From positions 124,979,605-125,043,604 of the forward strand of contig CP136064.1 in the NCBI GenBank assembly GCA_032622095.1: a stretch of DNA of 64,000 nt. Direction: 5' to 3'. Positions 12,196 to 23,185 of the stretch are shown here, in pieces. The DNA comes from Siphonodentalium dalli. Its lineage: Eukaryota; Mollusca; Scaphopoda; Gadilida; Siphonodentaliidae. The translations under genes were made by a program, and so were the position numbers. Numbering within the stretch: the stretch's first letter is position 1; each line of letters opens with the position of its first letter. The notes under the pieces are model-generated. The model did not search any database and was not told the origin of the DNA. It saw only the letters and a program-made list of their open reading frames with translations.

Positions 12196-12475
12196 CCGAT
12201 TTGTATGTATACATCTGCACTCTCAGCAATCATGGACTAATGATAGAACGAGAGAGGGAGTGTGTGTGAGAGAGAGCGAGAGAGAGAGAGAGCGATTGAG
12301 AGATACAGAAGAGAGAGAGATATATAAACGGAAGACATAATGGAGAGAGAGAGACATGTATATATGACTAAGTTCCAAACTAACTACCTGATAAAATGAC
12401 AGTTATTTAGAGAAAGCCGCCTTGAACTGAATAATAGCATAAACAACGGTGATATAATGCGAAAATGTCCAAAGA
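12196..12475. repeat. Inverted partner of the (CT)n complex repeat
   Basis: This segment is the reverse complement of parts of 10000-10330: the (AG)n runs, AGTTCCAAACTAACTACC, the GCCGCCTTGA block and GGTGATATAATGCGAAAATG all match. It supplies the right flank of the hAT insertion. Confidence 0.7.
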
Positions 12476-12477
12476 TT

Positions 12478-12812
12478 GTGATGATGATGCTATTGGTGAA
12501 GGTGATGATGGTGATGACGATAATAATGACGACGATGGTGGTAGATAATACGACGATGTATGATGTTGATGATGATGATGATGCTGATGATGATGCTGAT
12601 TATGATGACCATGCTGATGATGATTATGATGATGCTGGTGGTTGTGAGACGATGATGCTGGTGGTGATGATGATGATTACGATGATGGCGTGACGACGAT
12701 GTTGATGATGACGACGACGATGATGATGATAATGATAATGATGATGATGATGCTTATGATGAGGATGATGATAATAATGATAACGATGGTAATGATGACG
12801 ATGATGAAGATG
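12478..12812 (+). repeat. (GAT/GAC)n trinucleotide tract
   Basis: About 335 bases of imperfect GAT, GAC, GGT and AAT triplets. The open frame through it encodes an Asp/Met/Val-rich low-complexity peptide that is best read as a by-product of the repeat. Confidence 0.85.
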
Positions 12813-14215
12813 ATATATGCGCTGGTGATCCTATACGGCATTATTATGTGTAAATATATAGGGTAAATATTTTTGTCAACTATAACGCGTGTGAACTCAC
12901 GATATAGTTCATTAAAGCATACTATAATGCTACTTCACGTGACCCAGTTGTGAATATACATTATGATAGGAGGAACTCATCTGATATAATGTTATATAAT
13001 GTGTGCTCTTAGGGCACGCAGTAATAAACATGACTCAAAGGAGAAGGGTTCTATCTTAAAATATTTATTATTCAGTCATGTTTGTGTGTTCTCTTATCTG
13101 CAGATATATGGGTATATAAAACATCCAAAACATATAGGTCACCTTGGTCGAATAGTAAAAAATGTGGGTTATGAATTTGCAAGTGGGTTAACATATTCAC
13201 TGCCGAATGACGTCATGCGCTGGACCGTTAACGTATAGTCATTTTAATGGAAAAATATAACGGGAATATCAAGAAAAAACTGACTTCACGCAAAGGCGAT
13301 TATAGAGAATCCTGGATCTTCATACATGTACTGTTTCAAACGTCGAGACACACTGGTTCCGATGCACTGATTACTGATTTACGATATAAATGATCGCAGA
13401 ACGTTAGTGTTTTGAAGTACATCCGTATTTAATACGGACATATATAGCGCGCAGCGTGACATTTACGTCGGTACTCATGCAGTGCGCACTTTTAGCAGCC
13501 AAGAGGTGAATAGTTTCAAAACCAATACGTATAAAATGGATTTATCGGGAACTTTCAAGTTCAACAAATTCTGAATACTCGTTGATGATTCTATAAAACT
13601 ATTCATCATTCACACTTGACTTTGTTGTTGTGATTTTGAACTTTTACTGAATTTAACCCTTATCATTCCAGCTTGCGGCGCATGCTCAGTTAATAGGTTT
13701 CTATTTCATATATTATATTGAGCTGGAAGGTTTGAAATTATGGTACTGCACCTTTAACCGCAGTGATTGCGCTTACTTCACCAATTAAAATGTCAAACCC
13801 CTAATTTAAATCTTCATCAGCACCTGACAAGAGTCACTGTAATTATTAATGATACATTAAAATTTTATAATATTTTTAAGACACGTTTTCCAATCATGGC
13901 TTACCTGCAGTATATACCTGCAGAACAATGATATTAATATACACAGCAATTTATACCCAATTGGCTCAGAAAGACATAGTACAGTAAATGTGACTAAACA
14001 TTCTTCGTACCCAAGAACTTGGAAGAAATTTTCATTTCAATTCAACTGGTGATTAGGTCCTGGCATAACAAGGCCCACACTACAAAATGAGATGGTTTCT
14101 ATCATGGGCACTTACCTGTTTGTGTATATACATTTTTGTTTTTACTATTGTTTGCACTCAAACATTACAGTTCCACTGGCTGGAAGGACTCCCTCCCACA
14201 CACGTATGCTCCATA
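12813..14215. other. Gene-free stretch
   Basis: AT-rich sequence with no recognisable gene; an 79-codon frame at 12999-13238 has no visible domain. The left edge of the LINE relic begins somewhere near 14.2 kb. Confidence 0.4.
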
Positions 14216-14219
14216 TTAC

Positions 14220-15930
14220 TGCATTCATAAAACAAGCTTTTCCTAACTATCTACCACAATGGGCATAGTTTTTGATCAATTAAGAGCAGTCAGAGATTTG
14301 TTTAATATTGTTGCCCCGGAAAAATATTTGAAAAAATATTATTGAAAAACCTATTGAGTCATTTTAAAGAAAACGAACTAATATACTCATATACATATGT
14401 CTTTATACCTTCGCATTGTACTGCATTTCAACTAGTTGAACTCTATCATTCTTTATGCATATACTTGATAACCCTTTAAACACTCGCGTCGTGTTCTGTG
14501 CCATTCCTAAGGCATTTGAAAGGGTTTGGCACAGAGGTCTTTTTGGCGAAGTTAGAATCATATGGAATTGTGGGCGAATGTCTCACCTGGTTATCTGATT
14601 ATATAAGAAATCGCAGATATCGTGTCCCCGTGGGAAGTACTGGGAACCACATTTTCTGAAAGCAAGCTTCTTCATGCTGGAGTCCCCCGGGGATATGTTC
14701 TGGAACCCTTCCTATTCCTTGTATACATCAATGATTTGGTAGATAACCTACACTCTTTAGTGCGATTATATGCTGACGATACTTGCTTAACTGTTAGCCA
14801 CAACAAGCATGAGGTATTCTTGTATTCGGTAAATTAAGTAGAGATTTCAGTGTAATACATACATGGTCCAGTAGGTGACTTGTCAGCTTTAATCCTTTAA
14901 AAACAAATGTTTTACAATTTGCGGTCTCACCCAAAGCAATAAGACATGATTTAGAAAATAGTAATGATTTTGATGCCAATCCCTCCCAATATCTGAATCA
15001 CAAAAATATCTGGGGCTACAAATCCAATCGAATCTGGACTGGGATCTTCAAATAAACACACAGAGTGGCTGCATGCATGTCCGCATAAAGGAAGCTTAAA
15101 TTTAGACTGTCAAGGAAAACAGTATTACAAATATACAATACATATGTATAGTACATCTCTTCGATTACGATGATGTTATTTGGGATTGCGCACCCAATAA
15201 AGTCCTCGAAACTATTGTTAAACTGCAGTTTGAAGCGGCTAGAATCATCAGCGGTTTCACACGTTCTGCTTCAAATAAACGACTTCTGGTAGAAGTGGGT
15301 TGGATATCACTCGAAGATAGAAGGCACACGCATAAGTGGGCGCTTTTCGCTAAAATGCTAAATCACAAAGCCTCTTCATACTTGACTAATATTTTGTCCC
15401 AACGTGTAGGGGATAATAAATTTCATAAGCTTATATATCCTGAAAAATTTAAGTCTTTGGGAGGGATTTTCCTCGCCATGGTAACACAGTGGAATTCGCT
15501 TCCAGACGGAACGAGGAAACTTGAAACTAAAATCAGCTCGTGTCAAAGGTATGGAGAACATTGTAGTTATTAAACCACCGGAATTGTTTAATATGGGAGA
15601 TCGAAAACCAATATATTTCATTATATAGACTGCTAAATAATTGTCGTAATCTAAATTTTGATAAATTTCGCAATTATATTCACCCATCCCCTGTTTGTAA
15701 TTGTGGATACCAAGGAGAAACAGCATTACATTTCATGTCCATGTGTCCTCTGTACATGTTACAAAGACAAAGCAAGCTTGATCGTTTTGATCGCCTTGCT
15801 ACAAGAGTCCTAAGAACTGAAAAGTACTTTTCGGGGACCCTACATGTATATGATTCCTGTGAAATTCATACTGAATTCTTAAAGATAGTACAGTTATACA
15901 TCAATGCTACCAGGATATTTGGAGAATGAC
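14220..15930 (+). pseudogene. Decayed non-LTR retrotransposon (reverse transcriptase and C-terminal part)
   Basis: Successive frames read reverse-transcriptase blocks in the right order. There is a palm-like AFERVWHRG near 14512, then GVPRGYVLEP...FLVYINDL near 14676-14740, then RLYADDTCL near 14762, the catalytic YADD. Downstream come C-terminal LINE blocks: FEAARIISGFTRS and GWISLEDRRHTHKW (about 15230-15340), WNSLPDGTR (about 15490), and a C-x-C...H...C knuckle, CNCGYQGETALHFMSMC (about 15700-15755). The blocks sit in at least three frames with stops between, so the copy is dead. It fits the Jockey/CR1-type LINE group by motif; the endonuclease part is not evident. A 3' tail may run to about 16130. 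Confidence 0.85.
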
Positions 15931-17110
15931 CTTTAATTGTACATTGTATTGTAAGACCTAAATTTGAGCTTTCACAAATCAGAGAGATATGTGGTAGAGA
16001 GTCCCTTCCTGTCGCCGGTGGAACATGGATGACGGGTTTTCTCCAGATATAATTGCATAGATTGTATTTGTGCTGTAAATGTCATCTTCTGTATTTCTAT
16101 TTCTATCATTTATAAACAAAATTTGAGGAGCAACATATCCCTTAAGCTTAGTTTAGCTTAATACATATGTTTAAACTACACTAAAACATTTATGCAAAAA
16201 AACCCCAAACAATTGGTGCCAATTGCCGAAATGACGTTCAGGGTCGCAAAGTATGTAACAACGGTCAAACAGCATAGTAGAGCTCTTGGTCTTGGCCAAA
16301 ACATGGTATATCTACTATATAACTATAGAATGTTTTCATGTTTTCATCTAGCGCACATGAAAACATACTATAGTTAGTAGATATATTGATAGAAAGGCAC
16401 AAGAGTGTGAACTCTTATTTGCCTAGCGTCCGTAAAGGACGGCTATCATTCCTGCATGCGTTTGTTGTGACGCGATGGTAAAACGAGAACCACAGGCTCG
16501 AGTTTGACCTTGCTGCACGACAAACAAGTGCAATAACGTTAATATGTTCACACAACTGTATTGTTCTGTGTTTATTGCACACTCTCTCTGGAGATTGTAG
16601 TCGCAGAGTACTGAAATTTAATTCGATATTGCTTCATTTAATTGAACAAACTTGTTATGTATGTAGACTCTACCTCGCAATTTTAGTAAATACATTTTAT
16701 GTCACCAATGACGTCAACGTAATCGGTTTGTATTGTCCAACGACAAGACAAATAGTTTTATTAAACGTTTTTAAATCTTATGTATTTTGCTGTATTTGGG
16801 TGTGCAATAAAATTCAATATTGCAGCCCATATCAGATTCAGACACTATCGCCAAAATGAAATGGTCTCACAGTAATCCCCCTCCAGCTGTTCCAGCACGC
16901 GTTGAATTACTAGTGGACTCGTTTCCCCCCGAATAAAGCTTAGTTATTGTCTAGTATACTGCATTGAACTGAGTGAGATGTTAATCACCAAGCATATAGA
17001 ATGTCTATTAAGTTACCAATGAATTCAGCGATGAATTGATGAATATCTTTGTATTACTATCAATATTGAGGTTTATGAGTCATGGCAATCTTGTGATAAT
17101 CGCAGGCTGA
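15931..17110. other. LINE 3' flank, one strong hairpin, otherwise gene-free
   Basis: Beyond the LINE coding relic I see no gene. A strong hairpin lies at 16305-16386 (separate entry). Confidence 0.4.
16305..16386. other. Long hairpin, pre-miRNA-like in size
   Basis: ATATCTACTATATAACTATAG followed by TGTTTTCATG pairs with CATGAAAACA and CTATAGTTAGTAGATATAT across a loop of about 15 bases. About 30 bases pair, with small interruptions. Size and shape resemble a microRNA precursor, but many MITE relics fold this way. Nothing in the sequence shows processing. Confidence 0.4.
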
Positions 17111-17119
17111 ACCCGCTTC

Positions 17120-17530
17120 TGTATTGTGTGCTATCTGCTGACCAGGTGTCAATTTGGATTAGCGGCTTTCATTGGTTTCCACCGATTGCCACGAACATCG
17201 CAATCTCTTGGGAATATGGCCCGATAAATACGTGCAGAGAGTCATATGTCACACAGTACATATATCGTGTACTTCCATCATCGCTTGTGGTCGCCTCATA
17301 CATCAGTACCGTGTCTGGTCAATATGCCCTGTTCTAGTTATAAGATGTTGGTGGATGCTGCTGGTTTAGCTACGATGTTGGTAAATATGTGGGATATGGC
17401 TTGTCGGATACGTGCATAGAGTCACACAGCATACACACTATTCACTCCTTCATCGCTCGCAATAACCTCATACACATCCCTGGTCAAGTGGTCCTGCTAA
17501 TTTGCTATGCTGCTGGTGGGTTACTGATAT
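17120..17530. repeat. Diverged tandem duplication, unit about 180 bp
   Basis: Phrases such as GGGATATGGC, ATACGTGCA-AGAGTCA, CACAC, CATCGCT-GC, CCTCATACA and TGGTCAA recur once, about 180 bp apart, in the same order. No coding function is apparent. Confidence 0.55.
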
Positions 17531-17814
17531 ATTGATATGATGCTGGTAGGGCAAAGCGATGCTGTTGATAAAAAATACGGTTATTCTCCCTACTGTTGTC
17601 ATTCATGCGGTGTTTTTGGCTAATCTGAGCGATTGGAGCAAGGACAAGAACAGCGATGTTGATGGTCCTGGTCATACTACAGTGACATGATGTTGGTGGG
17701 TCTTGCTGGTTTATGTGCCTCATGTAGTTACGTTGATAGAGTTCATAGTTCATAGGGGCAATATAAGTTGTTTTTGCTGAGCAATGATCATGATACAGAA
17801 GAAGGAAAAAAAAT

Positions 17815-18390
17815 AGAGGTCACCGGAGATCCATATAAAGCTTGGTGATGATCGGATGAGGGATGTGGTCTGTTTAAGTCACACGAAGAGTATATACCAA
17901 GATGGCCGCTGGCGGCCATGTTATGTTTTTCAAAGAATTTCGGTTAAAATAGGAGGCTAGCATCTAGAGGTCACCTCTCGATGATCCATATGCAGTTTGC
18001 TGATCATCATATGAGTGATGTGGTGTGTCGTGTGTGCCAACAGATTTAGTCATGCAAAGAGTTAAATTCAAGATGGCTGCCGATGGCCATGTTTTTCATC
18101 TACATGTAATGACAATCGTGCCTGCAAAATAAAAACATTTATCTATAAATGATCCATAAATAATGGATTCAAATGTGAAATGGCGGTCATATTTTTCATC
18201 GAAATTCGGAAAAGTTCAATAGATCCCATCTATAGGTCACCCTGCATATGAAGTTTGGTGAAGATCGGATGAGGGATGCGGCCTGTATGGCGTGCTGAAG
18301 GAAATTATTGACGCACCGACGGACGCACGGACAACACGGACGCCAACCCATGGCAATAGGTTGTAAAGTTGAGCTAAAATTTTTTTCTTA
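17815..18390 (+). repeat. Dispersed repeat with three imperfect internal units
   Basis: Three units share AGGTCACC, CATATGAAGTTTGGTGA-like and GATCGGATGAGGGATG motifs, each followed by an AGATGGC(C/T)GC block. The last ends in GACGCACCGACGGACGCACG and CCATGGCAATAGGTTG. The internal tandem structure and GACGGACG-rich end resemble non-autonomous Helitron/pearl-type repeats of molluscs; that assignment rests on general resemblance only. Confidence 0.55.
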
Positions 18391-18840
18391 CTGCTGGATT
18401 CAGAGTTGAAAGTAATAAGCGTCTGTCATTGTAGTAAGTCATTGCGTGCATGCGTCTCGTTCTATCCTTCCGCTCTGGCACAAGTGCCGTATATCGACAA
18501 ATCCACTAACACATGTATCGTTCTGTCTATTACACGCCACCTGTCCTATAGAATCCGTGCATTAAAAGATTTATTCAGGCACATATATACAGGATTTGTT
18601 TTGTCATGTATGATGATGCTTTATTTTATAGTTCTTGTTTCATGGGCAGAGGCGAACGTCTTGTATGTCGTGTGATGTCATGCAACGGGAAGCATATATA
18701 CATAGAACAAGTGGGGCATACGGATTTGTACACTTTGCACATCAGGAAAACTGAAATTCTAGGAAATAGCGTGTGATAAATACAGTTCGCATATAAATGT
18801 GCTTCCTTTAACAATTCGTTCATCCCACCAATACGACAAA

Positions 18841-19443
18841 AGCGATTACATACTATGATGTTTAACGATTACATACTATGATGTTTAACGATTACATACT
18901 ATGATGTTTAACGATTACATACTATGATGTTTAACGATTACATACTATGATGTTTAACGATTACATACTATGATGTTTAACGATTACATACTATGATGTT
19001 TAACGATTACATACTATGATGTTTAACGATTACATACTATGATGTTTAACGATTACATACTATGATGTTTAACGATTACATACTATGATGTTTAACGATT
19101 ACATACTATGATGTTTAGCGATTACATACTATGATGTTTAACGATTACATACTATGATGTTTAACGATTACATACTATGATGTTTAACGATTACATACTA
19201 TGATGTTTAACGATTACATACTATGATGTTTAACCATTACATACTATGATGTTTAACCATTACATACTATGATGTTTAACGATTACATACTATGATGTTT
19301 AACGATTACATACTATGATGTTTAACGATTACATACTATGATGTTTAACGATTACATACTATGATGTTTAACGATTACATACTATGATGTTTAACGATTA
19401 CATACTATGATGTTTAGCGATTACATACTATGATGTTTAACGA
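18841..19443 (+). repeat. 23-bp minisatellite, about 26 copies
   Basis: The unit CGATTACATACTATGATGT plus TTAA is repeated head to tail with very few variants (AGCGATT near 18841, 19117 and 19418; AACCATT near 19231 and 19254). It ends inside the start of a family V repeat (ATGCCCTGTCCGATCTGACA). High uniformity suggests recent expansion. Confidence 0.95.
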
Positions 19444-19555
19444 TGCCCTGTCCGATCTGACACCATACAACAACCACATCCACGCGTTTAATGCAAGACT
19501 ATAACTGGATCTCACCCATGAGCCCATAAATATATGGCTTTGGAAAGAGGAAGTT

Positions 19556-19770
19556 TTAAAGTGATGTGAAACACTCAGGTAGGGTGATCAAATAGAAATG
19601 GAGAATAACATTGACGACACACACCGTCATTCTTATATATTCAGTAATACAGTGACTCTTGGTGGTGAAATCATTTTTGTTAGTTTATCGCCAATAGTTG
19701 CGTCCCGAATAAAGAAGTAAATATTACAATTTAGTATAGTTCGGACGATGTTTTCTATGTTGTACCCCTA
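19556..19770 (+). repeat. Family X repeat, copy 1 (3'-truncated)
   Basis: Starts TTTAAAGTGATGTGAAACAC and matches the first part of the complete family X element at 21526-21893 (shared TGATCAAATAG, CACCGTCATTCTTATATATT, TTTATCGCC, GACGATGTTTTCTATG). It stops matching near 19770. Family X is a TTAA-flanked MITE. Confidence 0.7.
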
Positions 19771-20900
19771 ACCGACTGGGTCACCGGAAAATGAGCTTTG
19801 GGTATTATAAATGATTTGGTATCAAGTCGGACCGCGGATCACCAAATTGCGGCTTGAAGGCTCTGTATCTATTTAAGAAGTCTTTAAATTTATTCCGAAA
19901 TACACAACCCGATTAACCAGGCTGTGTTTTTTTCTGTAAATTGACAGAATAAGGCTAAATTGTACGACTTTGGACTGAACAATTTACATGTCGAAAAATT
20001 ATTAGTGACACCCGCAATTACCCCATGCGAATGTTCTACGAATTCTCAATGGCATTGAGTTAGGAATACTTCACTTCGACTTAAGTTGGCTATCCACTAA
20101 CATCGATCGAGATAGCCATTGTGTGTGTTTTGAACCTATTCAGTGTGTGTGTGCAACCCACATGATATTAAAATAGCACTCAAATTCAGGTTGAAATTGC
20201 ACAACGGTATGGGTTCACCGAGAATCGGGACACAAGTTACATAGTTTATTGAAACCCCACTCCACTGAAATCAGCTGATTGGGGTAGGGTGAAGGAGTAG
20301 AAATTATACACTTAAAGAGTAACATTTGATCAACTCCTTATAAATGTAAAAAACCATTAACTACTGTACCAAGTGATGTCGAATTACAGAATTTCTGGCA
20401 TGTAATATGTTGTTGAATAATAGTCCCTCGTGTGGATAGAGATTTTCAATATTCCCCTGTATTTTGAGTACTTGACATAGATATTGATATAATATTGACC
20501 ACACGATTTGTGTAACGTGCGCTACAGTTAACTACAGAACCACATATACATATAGTGACATCGGTGTGAATCTGAATGTATGTTAATACTGCTCAAATGG
20601 GAATGCTCATATTATTTTAATAGTGTTCAGTATTCGGAACATCTTCCCCATTCTCAACTCTATTTCGTCTTATTTCACTTTACAGTACTTTATGTATCCA
20701 ACGTGAATCACGTGCGTGTTGTTGCAAATCTGGTACATGGATGATAAACACCAAAGATTCTGCTCAAATAAGGATTGAAACATACTTTAATCTTTAAAGA
20801 TTATTCAGGGTCGCAGTCTAATTTGTATAAAACCTTTCATATTTGGAATAATAGCTATATGAACGCTGCTATTTTGTTTCATATCTAATTTTCTATGCAT
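19771..20900. other. Gene-free stretch
   Basis: AT-rich, no recognisable gene or repeat seen by eye. Confidence 0.4.
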
Positions 20901-20902
20901 TA

Positions 20903-21285
20903 ACCCTTTACCCAACAGAAGGGCCCTGTGCCAATGCATTCTCTTATATATGCGAGTCGACCATAGGTCGCCTCGCATATATAAGAGAATGCATTGGCTT
21001 AACACATTAAAAATTATAAAATTGTTAAAGAATGTAAGAAAAAATGGTAAAAAGTGTTAAAACAAGATTTTTTTTAGGCCAATGCATTCTCTTATATATG
21101 CGAGGCGACTCGCATATATAAGAGAATGCATTGGCACATGGCATAACTGTAACTATCACAATGTGGTCAAGGAGCCGGTTCCAATGATATCCATATTTGT
21201 ATGGTTCTATTGAGACAGACCGAAGATATTTTAGGCTGTTGAAGCTTTATTTGGCCGGTTTTGGCCGGTTTGTTGGGTAAAGGGT
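20903..21285. mobile_element. TA-flanked MITE, family A, complete copy
   Basis: The 383-bp element runs from ACCCTTTACCCAACA to its complement TGTTGGGTAAAGGGT, flanked by TA at 20901-20902 and 21286-21287. Two internal palindromes (about 20929-20998 and 21080-21135) use the same arm, CCAATGCATTCTCTTATATA. The partial copy at 1-306 is almost identical. It abuts family Y copy 2 directly on the right. Mariner-like by TA target; no transposase. Confidence 0.85.
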
Positions 21286-21287
21286 TA

Positions 21288-22342
21288 TAGGGATACTGTA
21301 CTCAAATATTGTTGTTGGTTTCTATAGTCTCTGAGTTGTAGAATAAGGTAACCAGGTTTCGAATTTTTGAAAGTATGTTGAGTACGAAGTAATGTTACGG
21401 ATGGCAGGTTAGCCAGAATGCCAAAATACAAATTGTCGTTGTCAAGTAATTTTTGTACAGTTTTTAAGCAAATGTATCAAATAAATGTTATGTTATATGA
21501 ATAATAATCCCATATACTCATTTAAAGTGATGTGAAACACTCCGGTCCGGTGATCAAATAGGAATGGAGTAAAATCTTACTCAAAGTAGTAATTTTTACA
21601 AATAGTATATTCAAATTGAAAATACACACCGTCATTCTTATATATTAATTAAATACAGTGACCGTCGATGACGAAAAAGTTTTCGTTAGTTTATCGCCGA
21701 TGGATGCGTCCCGAATCGAGTAGTACATATTTACAATTGAGCGTAATTCTGACGATGTTTTCTATGGAGTGGTACGGTCGATTTGCTTCAAATTTTCGGC
21801 GATGTTAGTAGAATGTTACATTCCCACAGTTAGCACAGCGCCTGAGTACTAACTTATCAGTTTCGCGCACCCGAACAAGTACATAGTATGTCTTTAAGTT
21901 ATTGTATAGTCACTAGTCAGTGAGTGCATGGCTTGAGTTTACGCCATTCGAGTCGAGGAACCCACCTATCAAAGCTCAGAATTATTAGATATTGATTTTT
22001 GAAATATGTTATTTTTCACCATCGAGACTTATTAGTAAAAAGTCAACGAGCCGACGGTCTCTGACCAAATTGCGGATGAAGATGAATAACTCTAAAATCA
22101 AGAGGCTTTGAATTGATAATAAGGCAAAATTTTGTCGAACAACCTGTTGATAATAACACATTTCGGGCAATGTTGTACTATATAGTTGACTAGTCATGCA
22201 GTGAGTGCATGACTTGAGTTTACGCCCCGTATCAACATAATTTTTTACACGATCGTGTGTGCTACGCGTTGCCCAATCCACTATCCGTCAATTAATTTGA
22301 TTATAGCCCCGGTCATAAATTAAATTTATATCAAATTATTAA
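21288..22342 (-). mobile_element. TTAA MITE family Y, copy 2, interrupted
   Basis: Relative to copy 1 (1639-2220) this copy is inverted. AGGGATACTGTACTCA replaces the terminal repeat, and homology then runs through TTGTTGTTGGTTTCTATAG to ATTTATATCAAATTATTAA. Three disturbances interrupt it: family X at 21526-21893, an inverted piece of family W at about 21943-22186 bracketed by a ~35-bp duplication (about 21912-21942 and 22187-22226), and family W copy 1 starting at 22343. Confidence 0.7.
21526..21893 (+). mobile_element. Family X MITE with TTAA duplication, complete copy
   Basis: The 368-bp insertion starts AGTGATGTGAAACACTC and ends ACATAGTATGTCT. It is flanked by TTAA (21522-21525 and 21894-21897). 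The unoccupied site can be read in family Y copy 1 (near 1984-1992, inverted), where the sequence has a single TTAA. Terminal inverted repeats are minimal. TTAA use suggests a piggyBac-type mover. Truncated relatives lie at 19556, 38813 and 48070-48285. Confidence 0.8.
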
Positions 22343-23185
22343 AGGTACTCAGTTCGATTAGATGGTCCCCATATTATCAGATAACAACAAAATTTTTAGG
22401 AATGCCGCTTCAATTATCAGAATCGATATAAATTAAAACAGATATCAGTTTAAAACGAGCGCGCCACTCTAATACATGAATCGATAAACAATACATACTG
22501 AACAAGGGACGTCGATAAACAATACATACTGAACAAGGGAGGTCGATAAACAATACATACTGAACAAGGGAGATTACTAATACATGAATCGATAAACAAT
22601 ACATACTGAACAAGGGACGTCGATAAACAATGCATACTGAACAAGGGAGATTACTAATACATGAATCGATAAACAATACATACCGAACAAGGGACGTCGA
22701 TAAACAATACATACTGAACAAGGGACGTCGATAAACAATACATACTGAACAAGGGACGTCGATAAACAATACATACTGAACAAGGGACGTCGATAAACAA
22801 CACATACTGAACAAGGGACGTCGATAAACAATACATACTGAACAAGGGACGTCGATAAACAATACATACTGAACAAGGGAGATTACTTTCAGATACCTCC
22901 TCATTTCTAATGGTCATTATTCACAAACGCCTGAACCGATTCTTAACATTCCAACGCCCATCGATCGACTTAAAGCTATATTTTCCAACTGTATTTTTCA
23001 ACAATTCTAGGATAAACTGTTCAAGTTCTTCGAAAACAGACGCTGAACACAAAAACCACAAAGAGCACCGGCCAATGCCCACAAATAATGCTAACCACTG
23101 TCAACTTTAGTACAACATTGCCCGAAACGTGTTATTTATCAACATGTTGTTCGACAACATTTTGCCTTATTATCAATGCAAATCG
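22343..23185 (+). mobile_element. Family W repeat, copy 1, carrying a minisatellite
   Basis: Begins AGGTACTCAGTTCGATTAGA directly after TTAA (22339-22342) inside family Y copy 2. Matches copy 2 (from 24180) in GATGGTCCCCATAT-ATCAGA, AATACCGCTTCA-like and, after the minisatellite, AATAATGCTAACCAC-GTCAA and TGTTATTTATCAACAT. The right end is not clear. No coding sequence apart from repeat-driven open frames. Confidence 0.55.
22472..22886 (-). repeat. 31-bp minisatellite with a longer higher-order spacer
   Basis: The unit CGATAAACAATACATACTGA plus ACAAGGGACGT repeats about 11-12 times, interrupted at about 22570, 22648 and the left edge by AGATTACTAATACATGAAT. Since 31 is not a multiple of 3 and the minus strand of the unit has no stop in any frame, all three minus frames stay open across most of the array (largest 164 codons, period 31 residues). 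I regard the open frames as a by-product of the repeat. Confidence 0.9.

Noticed and set aside
12457..12693. Asp/Met-rich open frame
   Set aside because: It follows the (GAT/GAC)n triplet tract and has no other protein-like feature.
13730..13760. Possible family Y end (GGTACTGCACCTTTAA)
   Set aside because: Only a short resemblance; no partner end or TTAA pair found nearby.
18841..19443. Possible CRISPR array from regularly spaced repeats
   Set aside because: Units are head to tail with no unique spacers, and the context is eukaryotic.
22472..22886. Possible CRISPR array or Cys-rich repeat protein gene
   Set aside because: No variable spacers; open frames in all three phases are explained by the repeat unit lacking stops.
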